From assembly GCA_021613375.1 (NCBI GenBank), contig CM038706.1:18729366-18793365 (forward strand): a stretch of DNA of 64,000 nt, given 5' to 3'. Below the pieces are notes generated by a model, which saw nothing but the letters and a program-made list of their open reading frames with translations, had not been told where the DNA came from and did not search any database. Positions 37,501-51,000 of this stretch are shown here, piece by piece (positions within the stretch are counted from its first letter, which is position 1; the number at the start of each line of letters is the position of its first letter). The translations under genes were made by a program, and so were the position numbers. This DNA comes from Megaleporinus macrocephalus (taxonomy: Eukaryota > Chordata > Actinopteri > Characiformes > Anostomidae).

Positions 37501-40238
37501 CAGCGGGCAGCCCTATTCACAACACCGGGGGAACGGTTAGAGGTTATATGCCTTGCTCGAGGGCACTTCAGTCGTGTCCTGTTGGTCTAGGGGATTGAAC
37601 CAGCGACCTTCTGCCCATCACTGCCCCTATAAAAGATAAACACGTTCCTGTCCCAACTTTTTTAAAACATGCTGCCAGCATAAAATTTTTAATAAAAAAA
37701 AAGAAGTGCAAATATTGTGTTTTGTACTGTTTTCAGTTGAACACAGGTCAACCACTTACAACTTATCACTGCTTTCTGATTTTTTTAGCATTTCACACAC
37801 TCTCCCACCCTTACTGGGTTAAAGAACCATGAGTTCTACATGAAACCATTTAACGTTTGATGGCTCTTTGTATGTGTAATTCGTGCTGCTAGTAATAAAG
37901 TAGATGAGCAAAAGACTTTCTGTGTGAAAAGCTTTAAAAAGTTTCGTGAGATTAGCCAAACTGCCATGTGCTCCTGCAATTAGCTCACTGAAGATTTTCT
38001 ATTTAAGTATTTAAACTAAATGAGTTTAGATTGTATTTATTGTGCTAGCCTTTATGGCTGTTTCAGGGTTGCATGTGCAAACCAAGGAGGTAGACTGGGC
38101 TACACATGGTGAAATTGTTCTTCAGACTCATTGCTAATGGATAATATATATGCATTACCGCTTCACTGTGAAGTTTTCTTGTTTTCAATGGAGTAGCCTT
38201 CCTTCCTTAACACAACAAATGTCAACAATGGACTTTCTGGTCATTTTGAGTCGGTCAGCAAGCCATCAACTGCTGATGCTTCAGATACTGAACTAACCTA
38301 GAATGTTGTTCTCACTTTTATGCTCATATATATATATATACACACACTATTCTATTGTTACAGGCTTCACATTATAACTGCAACTTCTCAGGGTTGCAAG
38401 TATTAGAGTTTTTTTTTCTTCCAAGGGCATCACAATAAGTGAAGATGATTCACCGAGCTGAGATGCTTCAAAAACAGAGAACCTTTTCTGCATTCCTCTC
38501 AGCGTGTGGCTGTTCTCACCTTAAGTGGCCAAAAAACGACAGGAAAGAAAGAAAAAAAGCGAAGGAAGAAAGAAATGGAGCAAACAAAACAAAGCTAAGC
38601 AAACAGGTTCTAAACAAGCTCTCCTGTATTGCTGGAGGCAGCGCTGGCTGGTATTGACACGTCTCTGCGAGTGAAGAGAAAGAAGCCCTCTGTGGAACTG
38701 AGAAGAGAGGGTTCAGGATTAAGGGGGGGTGGAGGGGGGGTGGAGGGAAGAGTGATTCAGTAAAACACACTCTGACATGCTGGAGATGAAGACTGGAGGA
38801 CCATTATTCCAGCTGATTTTCAAATAGAACAGGCACAGTACAACACTCCAACACTGTGATGCTTAAGAGAACTAACTTTTTGAGTTAAGCTTAATCAAAG
38901 AAAGAAAAATGGTCTGAACAAGTAGGTCTTAATGTCAGAAACACAGAAAAAAAAACACAGCGTCTTTCAAAATAGTTTTAACACAGGCATTGTTCAAATA
39001 GAAAAGGGTCTCATTACGAGAGCACCATCTCTGGCTACTGTGATTATGCGTAATTGTTATTCTCCACTCAGAAATACAATCACTTAATTTGCTGCTGATT
39101 TGTGTTTTCTTTTTTTATGCTTTTCCTCCTTTTCATTAAAAGTTTTTTAATAAATATAATCACAAAAAAAGATTGTGCTCTGCTCCATACAGATAAGCAG
39201 TCTATTGTTCAGCCCATCGGCGGTATTAAGGCTCCCGATTAGCATCCAAGCCCCCAGCATCAAGCTTTAAAGTGTCCTAGTGAGTCCAGGCTTCCAAACA
39301 AGCAAATTCATAACGAGTCACAACACATGACGATGGGGACAATGACCCCCGGCAACTATTTCAGACAGCGAGACGCAGGCCCCGCGCTCTGACTGTCCAT
39401 TTCGATTGTTCCTGGCAGAGCGACGTCGCAGCAGAGATCAGAGGGGCTTGAAGCTAAAGCTCCGCTCGCTAGATAAGATCAGCAGAGAGCCCTCTTAAGC
39501 AGCCAGCCATGCAATGAGCAACAGCAGGAACACACACAGTCTCATCCCTTCTTAAATTACTTGTTTTGTTCTTTCAGGCGAATGATCTCATGCTGTTCTC
39601 TGATGTTAGGTGCTGAAATATTGATACTCTAAAAGCTCCAGCACTCCCAAAGGAGGTAAGATTAGCACAAAAACAGTTGTTATTTTTCGCCATTACATAA
39701 ACAGATAAAGAGAAATCTCACAGGAGAATATCAAATTCACATGAAAGTGTAATTCAGCCTCTTATAATGTCTCTCTACAATTTGTACTGCAAGAGAAAAG
39801 AGAGTGAGATAGACAACAGACATTAGATGGAAGGTATACCGGCAAATAACACAAACTGGTTCGGAATCAAAGTTCATAGAGCTTATACGGCAAACGTGTC
39901 TCTGTGGTGCAATCGGTTAGCACGTTTGGCTGTTGACCGGAAGGTTAGTGGTTCGAGCCCACCCAGGGATGACAACAAGTATGGCTTTCTGGGGCAGTCG
40001 TGTGCTGGAGGTTAGGGAACGAGCCTTGTGACTGGAAGGTCGCCGGTTCTGTCCCATGAAGCTAAGCCCTGGCTGCTCTGTTGGCGCTGTGGTAGGGCTG
40101 CCCACCGCTCTGGGCAAGTGTCCTGCCTAGTGTGTCTGTTTGTGTGTATGTTAGTGTTTCACTGAACTGATGGGTTAAATGTGGTGATCTTAAATTTTGG
40201 GATCAATAAAGTATCTATCTATACATCATTACACAAGC

Positions 40239-40293
<55 letters not shown>

Positions 40294-42652
40294 TTTTTCT
40301 TTGTTCTTGGCATGGAGTAAAAGAGTAGATGGAGTAAAATGGTGTGTGCAAAATACTATAATCCAACACTGTCCTCTGCCCAACACTGACTGGTGAAACT
40401 ATGGATAGGGAGCTGGTGGAGGGAAAGCAAATAAAGGCTGAGTACGCATAAAGAAAGGTGACTTGAATACTGCCTGAGAAGCTGCTTTTAAGCTAGAGAC
40501 TGAAAAGACTCTTAGTCGAGATCGGTGGTGCTTTTCTCCAACATCTAGTTTTAGCATGGTGAGTAATGAGGTAACATCACAGAAACGTCTACTCATACAA
40601 GGGTGCATTTCCCAAAACCATAGCTGAAAAACAACCACAGTTAAACTATAAGGAGACCATCCTTTCGAATATGGCTGAAGCTTATAGTGCTAAGTTACTA
40701 CATGCTGCAGTTTTCTGGCGTACTAGTGTTATCACGCTGGGCTGTGTGAAATTTTTGTTTTGATTTTAACAGCTTTGAAGGGACATCAGTCAGTTAAGCC
40801 CACATTTATGTTTGTGCAGAAAAAGCTGCAGCGTGTCTGTTTTGTTAACAAGCATGACAGTAAACAAAGAGCTGCTTCACACCATTTTTCAAATATACAG
40901 TACATGTTGCAGATGTTTAAACACCACAGTCAAATTACACATTTTAAAAAATCCCCATAAACACAGTACTTTTCATTCTCAGTTAAATTTAAACATAAAT
41001 TAAAACAAAGCCATGCCATTACTGTTACACTTATGTTTAATTTCCCCCCCTGTATATTAAATATAGCAAATATGCAGAAGTATGTTCTCTATAGAGGATG
41101 TATTAACTTATTTTCCCTTTTAGCTCAGCAACAAAACATCCTGTAACCAGCGTCACCCAAATACATTCATATGACTGCTGTAGGACTGATATATAACATA
41201 GACCAGTGGTTTCCAACTCTGGTCCTGAATGGTTTTGTGTTTTCCTCACAAAACACTTTAGCTCCTGAAGCTAATAAGTTAATTAGTGGATTAGTCAAAT
41301 CAGGTGTGTTGGGAGCAGATCACTATTATGTGCAGTGCAGACAGTTCTCCAGGACCAGCGTTGGAAACCACAGACATAGACATCTGACATTTAAATCGCT
41401 CAATTTTATAGCCTTTGTGACAGATGCAAACTTCCAGCAATTCCCAACACAGTCCTTAGTCTTGCCTAGTACATTCTCATATCGTTCTTTTTCTGAAACC
41501 TGGCAAACATGATCAAATAAATGAAAGGTCATATCGCCTAACCTAAAGGAGAGGTAAGTATTGGAAACGTACGTGGGCGTGTGCTCTTACCGTGAAAGTG
41601 TAGCTCATTTGTGTTTCTCTGTCCACAGGCTTGAGCAGGGTGAGGTAACGTGTGATTCCAGTGGGAGTAATGGAGAAGACGGAGGTGTAGTCGCTCAGCG
41701 TTATCTTCACCTGTGGGTCTTTACTCTTTAAAGAAGAAAGATAAGACCTGAAGGATTCTCAATGTTACCAAAAAAGAAAAAAAAAAAACATACATTATAA
41801 AGACTATGCAGTTCCTTTACGTTCTTCATTTGCATGCACATGCACAAAGCACACGACCACACAGCTGTGAGAAGAATACAGCTAGAGAACAAAGTAGTCA
41901 AAGCAATAAACCCAATTTCCTTGGGTTTAATCACTCCCAGCTAGATCTGAATAATTCTGAATACTGAAAAGAAATCAAGCATAAGTTAAATTCAGAAGTA
42001 CTACCAGTATTGGCATTAACAGATACAGAGGCCACAAAAAGTGTTTGGACATTTGTGTCATTGATACAAATAAGTTAATTACGGTAGGAAACAAAAAACG
42101 GACCATTCCAAGACCTCTCAGAAGGAGATTGATGTATTTCATATTATTATGTTGTAGCAAGGCCCATTTCTTTGCATTTGAAGCCGTCTAAGAGCACGTC
42201 TGCCTTTGCACACTCCTTCATGATCCCATCAATAACCACAAGCTCACTGACACCACCGTAAGAAAAACGGCCCCAGGCTTTGGCGTTTCCACCTCTGTAC
42301 TTTATGGTACCCTCAGTGCAGTCAGGTCGAGATACTTCTCCAGGTTTTCTCCACAAAAAGATTTTTGTTTGTGTTTGTGTCTTTGATGTTACACCAAAAG
42401 TGTATTTCTCTACACCGGTTACATTTCTACACCGTCCAAATACTTTTAGGGGGCCACTGTGTGTATGCCAAAATAATAAATAAATTAAATAAACTAATTA
42501 CAGTAAAGGGGTGGAGGGATGGTGCAGTTTAGAGGTAAACTCATTCATCAATATGGCCACTTTGTTTATTGAATATTTGCATTAGTTTCATTATGAACTT
42601 AATCAGATCAGCTCATCAGTTTCTTTTCATTACTTAATCACACTCACTAATC

Positions 42653-42683
<31 letters not shown>

Positions 42684-44462
42684 GCGAGAGAGTGAGAGAG
42701 AGAGAGAGAGAGAGTGAGAGAGAACACAGGAGTGGGAGAGATGGAAAGGCGGATAAGTGAGGATAATAAGAGAGAGTGGGAAAGAAGAAGGAGATGGACA
42801 GAGGGTGGTGGGTAATGAAGCTCTGTGTTTCAGACAGAGTTATGGAGTTTAAAGCTGAATGAAGCTGCAGAAGCTAAAGAGTTCAGTGTTCTGCCCTTGA
42901 GAGAATGAAGCTCTTTTGAGCTGGAGGGGTTATTTGAAAAGATGTCCATTTCTCAGATTCTTAAACATCATAGAAACGCTGCACACAATAACAGAGTGTT
43001 AGAGTGGTGTGGCAAAGCGTACTGTTTTCAGAGCCATTCACACATTTGCCAAATTGGTTGGCAAAACATATATAGTGGTTCCAACTGTGACTTATTTTAC
43101 TTTGATGTTAGGAATACCTTTTAAGAGCAGTATTTAATAGTTTAATCCTCCTGTAACGGAAAGTGCTGGCCTTACAGTCACCTTATGCTCTTTTCTACTA
43201 CAGCAATACAGGCTGAATGGGTAATATTACACACCAACACCAGAAAAACATCTAACTGCAATGAAGGTGCCATAGACGGGAAAATTCTGTAAATTTAACT
43301 GATATATATTGGACCACACTAACACACAGTAAGAGGGCAGTAAAATAGGCCAACTCCAAATCCTAAACTGGTACTTAGGAGACTTGACTCAGCCCACTTG
43401 ATTCAGCAACTTAAAGAAGTGAAACTGCAACAGGTCAGCCAATTTCAGTGCCAATCTTTAACAGGATCTTGGACAAATTAATTTAAAAATCTAAGTTTGT
43501 ACACATTTCACTCAAGACAGTTCCTCAAACATCAGTCAGCTTCACTGCAGTATTAATACCACATCCTAAACATGTAATTAGCAGTCGGTGACTTTCTGAC
43601 AGTTGAAGTCAGATCATCTTAAACTGGAAGCTTCATAGTAACAAACACCTTTAATACATGATGAAATCGAGAGCAAGTAGATAGTACAGGTACCACAAAA
43701 CCACCAATAACTCCAAGTAACTAATATTAGCATATCTAACTAAATAGTCTGACATCTTATTACACAGAGGTTAATTTTGTTTTCCTGCATGTGTCTGTGT
43801 CAACATGTTGCTACTGTGTGATCATCACGCTGCCAATCTGTAAACCAACAAATTATTTATGAATTCACCAATAAAAACCAGCTTGTTTTATTCTAGGGCC
43901 AAATCATAGGGTGTAAATGAGCATGTTAAACCTCATCAGGGCATTTTTCACCATGACCAAAGTTAAATACCATAATACCATAATACCAGCGTGCAACGGA
44001 AATGACACTCAGTACTCGGCAGCCCCGCTCTGCAGTTTGTGTGGTTTACGAATTCATGCCTGTGCTGTTGATATTTCTTGCTTTAATTTCACTATCCATA
44101 CCACATGTCCACATACTTTTGGCCATATAGTGTGTCATCGGTTATCAGACACGTTTTGCTCTTTAAAACTGCTACTGGTCGCACAAATTTTATATCAGTC
44201 AGGCTCTACTGTTTACCTAGCAAAAGACACAATGTGCTCATATTTCCAGCTGTTATTTGAAAAAAAGTGAATATTATGAGTCTGTCCCCCGCGGACACAT
44301 CAGACTCAATCTGTATGACTAAGCCATTTAAGTGGCCTCTCATTAAACAGAGAGAAAAGAGACACTAAAGACAACACAGAAGGATTAAAAACAGTCTCTG
44401 GAGAAAAGCTATTACTGAAGACTGTATTAGTCTCACCTTAAACCAAACAAAGCAGACAGAGC

Positions 44463-44538
<76 letters not shown>

Positions 44539-44961
44539 GAAGAAAGAGAAAGGAAGGAGGGAAGGAAGGAGGAGGGAAGGAGGGAGAGAGAAAAAAGGAA
44601 AAAGAAAAGAGAGCAAGATCACTAAGAAAGAAAGGAAAGAAAGAAGAAAGAAGATTGCCACCAACACATATAGTAAAATGAAGGGGAAAAATATAGTAGA
44701 GAGAGAAAGAGAGAGGTATCTATATAAGATATAATAGATATGACTCATTATAGATATAAGTTGTTCTAATTCTATGGGAATATTGTACATGACACAGTTG
44801 TGATAACAAAGCTTTTCTTAACTGAGAGAGAGAGAGAGAGAGAGCTAGAGAGAGAGAGAGAGAGATATGTATATGTATGTATATATGATATAATAGATAT
44901 GACTCATTATAGATATGAGTTGTTCTAATTCTATGGCAATATTGCTAGAGAAAGAGAGAGC

Positions 44962-45021
<60 letters not shown>

Positions 45022-48000
45022 GCCAGATGGGGAGAGAGAAAAAGATTGAGAATGAGTAGGGGAAAGAAACAGCTCAAAGAAAAGAGCAACAGAAGAGAGA
45101 CAGAGAGATAGGAAGGGATGGAGAGAGACAGACCGGAATAGAGAGAGAGGGGAAGAGAGAGATGGTACAGAGAAGAGAGAAGTAGTACAGAGTGAGGGAG
45201 AGATGTTCGGAGAGCGAGGACATAAGAAAAGAGGGAAAGAATAGGGGAGGGTAAAAGGGGGATAAGGAAAGAAAAAGAGAGGGAAAGAGAAAGAGAATAC
45301 AAAAAATATTTAATAGAGAATAATAGAGAGGGAGGGACAAGGTTTGATGAGGAAAGGAACAAAGGCAATGGACAAACAAGAAGAGGGAGAATGATAGGAA
45401 GAGAATGAAAGAACCAAGAAGAGAGAAACATGAGAGACAAAAGAGATAGAGAGAGAGAGAGAGAACAAAGCACAGCACACAACACTTCACATCAGTGTGA
45501 TACCCACTGGTACAGCCCCTGGCAGAAGCTGCAATAATACAATAAACATATTCAAACATATCAAAATCACTGACTGAAACTATAGCTGCATAAATGGCTG
45601 CAGTAATGGAATACTTCAACTCAACACAACAGACCACACTGTACAGCTATGTGCCCACCTCCTCAATGTCATTGTCAAGGGCAATGATGGCCAGCGGGGC
45701 AGTGAGGTTGCCTCTGCCCGAGATGGTTGCGCCAACAGGGGCTGACTCACTGATGAAGCCCTGGTAGGACGGCTGCTGGAAGTACGGGGCTTGGTTGTTT
45801 TCATCCAAAATCTCTATCCGCAGGTCAGCAAATGCAGGGAGAGGGTGACCATTATCCTGTTCAGCCTGCTCACGAAGACACCCACATAAACAAAGCACAC
45901 AAACAAACACGTCAAGGTAAATGCGTTGTGACAGTGGTGTTAGGGAAGCTGGCCATCTCCATATGAAACTGCCAGCTTACCGCTGTAGGAAGACAGTTCA
46001 GCACCACGGACAGCAGCTCTCTGGCGCTGCCTGAGGATTATCTCACCAATAGAGCTTTATTTATACCTAGCCCAACCTAACAGACACATATACAGGATGA
46101 TACGTTTAAAGAACCCAGATTACAGAAAACTTTCCTCACTTTAATAAACAAGACACTGTAAACACTGTTAAAGTTCCCAAACATACCGTGTACTCTATAC
46201 ATGTGAACAAAGCTGCAAAAAACAGCCATGACAGTTTCAAAATTACTGGAAAGACTTTTTAAAACCCAGCTACACAGGAATTTTCTGACGCTCGCCAGCG
46301 TTTTCTTATTTGAGACTTGTTCTAAGGTCAGAACAAAAGAGCATTAGAGTGCAAACAGTTCTGCAGTTTGAGAACATGGAGTCATGAACCTGACATTTTT
46401 CTTTTCTCAAGAACACATTTAGGAAAGAACTTCTGAATGAATGAATGAATGAATGAATGAGGTCCTGTGTTTTAGTGATGTAACGAGTTGGGCCCCCATC
46501 AACACTGCTAGAGAATGAGGCACAGTGTATGACAATTATCTGATCATATCTTTTTTTACAAAGACCACCCATGAACACACAGCCTCATGAAAAACACTGA
46601 AAATATTTACAAAACTATAACTTCATTACAGCGTCCATTCTTCTCAGGAGACCTTGATTCAAAAAGAAGAGAAATTGTATTTCTTTATATTAGATAATTT
46701 TCCACACCTCCAAAGTTTACAAGTTGTTGCAGTTACTTCCTCTCAAAACTTGTGGCAGGAGAAAATATTAAAAAATATTAAATATTTAGCATTATTTTTA
46801 GTCATTCTGTGTAGATTCTCAAAAACACAATATTGATTTTTAATTGATTTTAAATTAATTACAAAATATGTTTTGTAAGCTTTTTGTCTTATTTCCAGAG
46901 CTTCGTCTCAGAGCTATAGCACAGAGTTCTCCTCTCACAGTGAAGGGCAGACAGAAACACATGTTTTCAGAAACAAGATCACAAAGATAAAAGATTTTGT
47001 TTTGGGGACCAACCAGGTCATCTGCACGGTTGTTAGAAGTCCTTATCAATTTTTCTGCTTGTTTTCTTATGTCTTTTTCCCTCTTCTTCTGCAAGTGGAT
47101 TATTTTGTACTTGAATCTTCCAAGACACATCCCCTGATAAAAAAATAAATGTCTATTTTAATGGAAATCAGAAAATGAAGGGTGGTCTCTGACTTTTGCA
47201 ACACTGCACATTACGACTTATGCAAACCTACGCAGATATTAAAAGTAAACCAAATGAAAAATGCATTAATGCAAGAAAAATGCATTATATGGGGCTTTTA
47301 TCACATTATAAATAGAGACAGCATATGTGCTGTTAATTAACACATCAATAGAATTTGTATTTATTCCAAGTGTTTATTTCATGCAAGATCTTCTGAGGTC
47401 TATTTGGTAGATAATCACAGGTAACTGCAGTATTATCTGAAATATTTACATCGTATCCGAGGCACTTTTCAAATGTTTGGATCTCTAATCATTAAACAAC
47501 TTTATATGCTTTGGAGATAACTGACACATTTCTGCATCTATAGCTGTAAAATCCCTCGTTTCCACCATTCAGAAGCAAACAGAAGGCGAAGCAATGGCAT
47601 ATTTTCCTGAGCTGCATAATTCAGGTCTTCTACTGTTTAATAGTTTATTTTCTGGTGCCTGTTTTCAAAATGCCTCTGACACACTGACAGAAAACAAAAC
47701 CTCATTTCAAGTCTGCCTAGGAGTTTCTGGAGCAGTCAGTATATGACACGGAAACGTCAGAAGAGCAAGCACGACAGCTTTGCATGGCAAACAGAAGCGT
47801 TTAACAATTCTAAATGATAAGTAATAGTCCTGCTGCTTGTTGAACAATTATATGTGATATACCTCTCCAGTCCTTTCTGCCTCCCCTTGCTCAATTGAAT
47901 TGAAGGATGTATTTCACTTAATTAAACATGCATAATGAGTGTGTGTTATGTACTTGTGTGCACGCTGCTATGCTCTTTTGACTTCATGTCAGTGCGTTCC

Positions 48001-51000
48001 CCCCCATCTCTGACTGCGTTAACCACTGGAAGACCTTTTCTGTCTCCGAGTATCTTTAGTAACTGCTCATATTGATCTGACTTCAGCAACATCTATGAAA
48101 ATACATACAAGCACCTGCCCCCGTAACCCTGCCCACACACACTCACACACATAAATATTTCTACTCTGACTGATGTGTGTTTGCTGGCAGGTCTTGGCCT
48201 TACGCAGGAAGAGTTCTGTTAACTCAGTAAGGCCAGTGATTTGTGCTACTTAATGCCTATTACTCCCCTTAAGTATCGTCAAGTCACTGTAATGAATGAA
48301 CTCAACTGACTATTCAGTGACATATACAATGTTATAGAATTGAATGTATTATTTATAATAGTCACTATGAACTATTTCTTCACCAAGCAATGTACCTAAT
48401 ATTAACAGCTGTACAAAAACACCCTGTACAAATATATCACTAGAACTGTCACTGTCAGCTTTCTATCTGCCATAAGCCCATTAACGAAGAACATTTTCAA
48501 GCCAAACAAACAAGCTGCCGGTGTTCTCAAAACAACTGACCGGACACCTTGAACCCAAAAACTCAACATCACTGAATGCATTAGTAAATAACCTGGGGCA
48601 TAAAAAAATATCCTTGAAGATTTCTTTAAAAAACACTGAAAGCAAGTCTCCTAAAAAGAATGGAAGCTGTAAAAAGGCAAAATGTGGACACAGGGAATAC
48701 TGAAATCTATAATATTATCTTTATTGAGTTCTTGATGCTTCTGTATACATTTCTTTTAAATACAGGTTCTCAATCAACATTGTATACTTAATGGTCACTT
48801 TGACTGGAAATTAGGGGGATTACTGAAATCAACGGTTCTTGGGGCCGATTGGGATCACCAGTCACTGATCAGCCAATAGTTGATGAATGCTGCATTCACA
48901 TGTTTGCATTAAACAAAACACCATTCTGCACCTCATAGTAGCCGGCAGCAACACAAAAGTTAGGATGGCCACAGTGTTGCCTACAAAAATTTATGATATT
49001 CAGTGGAGAGGTTTAACAAGGCAGACTGGCTTAAGGTAGAGAAAGACATAAGGATGTTCTGTACTCTTAATAATACTAAACTAGAAAAATATCAGTCAAT
49101 CGCCGATCACACATTCGTGCTGAAAATCTCTAGAATAGTTATATGTGTGTATATCAAGTATTTTACAATGGTCTCAAACGTGTCTTAGCCAGACAGAATC
49201 TTTATTAACAGAACTATCAGTTTTAATTAGCCAGTCTGTGGCTTTCTCAAATTCTCTCACTTACTAAAAACAATCTGCTTACCGCTATCTCGCTGTCTTG
49301 TTTCCCTCTCTCTGTTCTTTTTTTTTCTTTAGGGAACAGTGTGCGAATGCTGTTATCACGCATAATGAGAGTCCACTCTGAATGGTGAAATGCAACTCCA
49401 CCACACAGTGCTATAATTGATGTAATCTGCTGTAATTATCTTGGGCTTGAGTCAAATTGGCAAGGTTTAGTGGAAATGCAATCTGATTAGACACAACTTT
49501 TCATTCACAACACTCAGAGAGCTTCTAGTGCACCTTAATTTAGCTTTAACATGTTTGTGCAACCTGTGCAGTGTTAAGCAAAAGTTTGGGCACCATTGGT
49601 GAAATTATGTTATTATGGAAAATGTTAAGTTGAGTGAGAATAAGTGCACATCATGTACAGAGTACACACTTCTGCACATTTTAATGTACAACGAAATATT
49701 ACATATTAGGGGTAAAAACATAAAACGTGGTGTGTGCAAAAGTTCTGGCACAGTTTTTATATATATATATATATATATATACACTACCGCTCAAAAGTTT
49801 AGGATCACTTTAGAATTTCATTTCATGCTATTTTCATGCAATTCACAAACAATATTGTCCATTTCACAATTAATTTAAGTATATCAGATGATTTTTAAAG
49901 AATAAAAATGTTTGTATCAAAACCTATTTTTGTATAGAGGCTTATTTTGCATATAGTCCTATAATCAGCAATTCTCAGTCCTCTGCCTAAATCTCCTGGT
50001 ACGGCCGCCAATCCAAGTTAAGGATGTTATTGGGCTGATTGGTTGTTAAGACACTCTTGCTCAATTGTGATGCACAGCTGAAAAACTTTCTACTAATAAG
50101 TGAGCATAAAAGGGAGAACAACATTCTAGGTTAGTTTAGTATCTGAAGCATCAGCAGCATCACTCAAAATGGCCAGAAAGAAACAACTTTCTTTAGAGAC
50201 CCATCAGTCCATTGTTGTGTTAAGGAAGGAAGATACTCCAATGAAAACAAAAACATTTCACTGTGATCCAAAACTTTTAAGCGGTAGTATATATATAACT
50301 TAACATTCTTACAGAACTTGTGCATTAAGATTAGCTGAACATGCTATATTCATGTTCCCTATAGAGGCTGTGTCCTTATTGTGTAATCATTACAGTTTTT
50401 CATCATATAGCACTGACACTTATTAGTAGAATGTAAAATGACTAGTAAAGCAAAGAGTGATGGTGATAAAAATAAAGAAAAACGCAGTAAAAATCATACG
50501 ATCCTTAATATCCGGGGCTTACACGCATCTCACAGTAATTACACCATAATGTCCTGGACATTATGACCACAGTGTGGCGAAGGCAGAGTGTGTGCGAGTG
50601 ATTAGCGTGGTGGAGATGGGCTCTGCTGACCTTTATGATGAGTGTAAAGCTCTGATACAGGTCTCTGCTGACGGGCTTCAGGAGACGCAGCTCTGCCGTA
50701 CTCCGGTTCAGAGAAAAGAACTCTGGGTACACTGCAGGCTGACCTGAAGATGACAAGAGTAAGAAAATACAAACAGTCTGTTATGTCAAAAAAAATCTAA
50801 TTATATGTCTATTCATGCCCGTTTTCTTGTCACATACCAACTAGAATGAAGTAGAGGATGCCGGGTCGATCCGAGGGAGGTTGGATGTTTCTGTCCTGGT
50901 CCACTGCTCGGATGGGTGGGGTCACATTAAGGGGATTCAGTTTGCTCTGAAATGAACACATGCAACCAATCAACCGTAATACAGAGGCTTAAAAAGGAAA

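Larger units (their letters stand above)
35372..41590 (-). other. pcdh15: pcdh15 intron between EC4 and EC4/5 exons
   Basis: 6219 bp, phase 0, GT-AG. Contains a mariner-like relic with a nested SINE (36565-37755), a Tc1-type MITE fragment (38161-38326), the tRNA-Asn/SINE composite (39898-40222), an AAT microsatellite and a MITE (41206-41371). 35780-36250 and 39180-39490 are higher-complexity, GC-richer stretches without assigned function. Confidence 0.85.
41726..45658 (-). other. pcdh15: pcdh15 intron between EC3/4 and EC4 exons
   Basis: 3933 bp, phase 0, GT-AG. The first third in gene orientation is almost pure pyrimidine on the sense strand (see 44455-45465). Also holds a Tc1 relic (42026-42459), a GA array (42652-42723) and a Tc1-type terminus (44106-44134). 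Confidence 0.85.
45866..50630 (-). other. pcdh15: pcdh15 intron between EC3 and EC3/4 exons
   Basis: 4765 bp, phase 0, GT-AG. Holds a short (TGAA)n array (46433-46460), Tc1-type MITEs at 49569-49760 and 49781-50289, and otherwise no recognised feature. Confidence 0.85.

Noticed and set aside
39898..39970. Functional tRNA-Asn gene
   Set aside because: T-stem mismatch, an altered base next to the anticodon, and a SINE 20 bp downstream make a retroposed copy more likely. Kept as tRNA-like with modest confidence.
44365..45637. Long minus-strand open frames of 141, 174 and 187 codons rich in Ser, Leu and Phe
   Set aside because: They translate the complement of a 1-kb purine-rich low-complexity tract; apparent membrane segments are an artefact of CT repeats.
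48790..49170. Possible hAT fragment (GGGGCCGATTGGGATCACC, AATCGCCGATCAC)
   Set aside because: Only scattered GCCGAT/GATCAC motifs; no clear ends or target duplication.
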